Shown in pieces: positions 63,851-64,000 of a DNA stretch of 64,000 nt (positions within the stretch are counted from its first letter, which is position 1; every line of letters starts with the position of its first letter). The position numbers were made by a program, and so were the translations under genes. The notes below the pieces were generated by a model, which did not search any database, had not been told where the DNA came from, and saw nothing but the letters and a program-made list of their open reading frames with translations. Location: the NCBI RefSeq assembly GCF_003415655.1, contig NZ_QRHC01000007.1, positions 245,658-309,657 of the forward strand, given 5' to 3'. The DNA comes from Vibrio maerlii. GTDB taxonomy: Bacteria > Pseudomonadota > Gammaproteobacteria > Enterobacterales > Vibrionaceae.

Positions 63851-64000
63851 AGCTCTCTAGCTCTCTAGCTCTCTAGCTCTCTAGCTCTCTAGCTCTCTAG
63901 CTCTCTAGCTCTCTAGCTCTCTAGCTCTCTAGCTCTCTAGCTCTCTAGCTCTCTAGCTCTCTAGCTCTCTAGCTCTCTAGCTCTCTAGCTCTCTAGCTCT
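63851..64000. repeat. Octanucleotide tandem repeat (AGCTCTCT)n, truncated by window end
   Basis: From 63851 to the last base the unit AGCTCTCT repeats without any change, nearly 19 copies. The tract continues outside the window. As the unit is 8 bp, every frame meets TAG once per 24 nt on both strands, so it cannot encode a protein. It is a perfect VNTR in a non-coding stretch. Confidence 0.97.

Noticed and set aside
63851..64000. CRISPR-like array
   Set aside because: The unit is 8 bp without spacers; it is a simple tandem repeat.

Overview
The window looks like an ordinary stretch of a Vibrio-type gammaproteobacterial chromosome. Moderate G+C, an aroG/dbpA/pyrC/nadE complement of close Vibrionaceae character, a Pseudomonas/Vibrio-style cox operon and very many c-di-GMP enzymes all point that way. 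I cannot tell species or replicon. I saw no rRNA, tRNA, CRISPR array, prophage or insertion sequence. Gene calls rest on reading frame, visible motifs, ribosome binding sites and terminators; no database search was possible.

Layout. 1-2.2 kb: end of an OprB-like sugar porin, an outer-membrane barrel protein and small genes. 2.5-9.8 kb: a PAS-GGDEF cyclase, an AraC regulator divergent from a HlyD/DUF2955 export pair, an AI-2E-type permease, a K+ channel-like protein, a lipoprotein and a new small gene. 9.9-17.5 kb: an HD-GYP response regulator next to a very large BvgS-like hybrid kinase, then a GGDEF-EAL protein. 17.7-26.0 kb: a complete aa3-type cytochrome c oxidase operon (coxB, coxA, cox11, coxC, SURF1, Sco-like protein, ctaA, ctaB) with an opposite-strand DUF2909 gene inside. 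26.3-36.6 kb: aroG, dbpA, a porin/binding-protein/GGDEF operon, TetR, an M23 peptidase, AraC, an SGNH hydrolase and an M14-type deacylase. 36.8-43.6 kb: pyrC, small membrane proteins, a MOSC-oxidoreductase fusion, a divergent nadE/nadD-like pair and a second M14-type deacylase. 43.6-47.0 kb: nucleoside salvage operon (regulator-kinase fusion, hydrolase, NupC). 47.2-59.4 kb: CHASE-GGDEF, DUF6279 lipoprotein, LysR, degenerate GGDEF, NnrS, TPR-GGDEF, a nuclease-like protein, EamA, fghA and adhC. 59.9-62.3 kb: an orphan TadE/TadF/TadG-like cluster. 62.4-64.0 kb: rhlE, then an octanucleotide tandem repeat running off the window.

How it fits together. Respiration (cox operon), nitric oxide defence (nnrS) and formaldehyde detoxification (adhC-fghA) are housekeeping or stress systems. 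Seven genes make, break or resemble enzymes of c-di-GMP, and each has a different sensor part, so the region carries a broad second-messenger input layer.

The most original signal is an 18-bp element, consensus TGGCGYRAANWGGTAAR, found five times (1986, 2438, 2496, 9482, 9816). Each copy points at a gene start about 62-74 nt downstream. The targets are three unannotated small proteins, a DUF3332 lipoprotein and a PAS-GGDEF cyclase. It looks like the operator of an undescribed regulon. Other candidates are the octamer repeat, the orphan Tad cluster, a duplicated winged-helix/nuclease-like protein, a Cys-rich degenerate GGDEF protein, and TyrR, ArcA and sigma-54/NorR-like sites.
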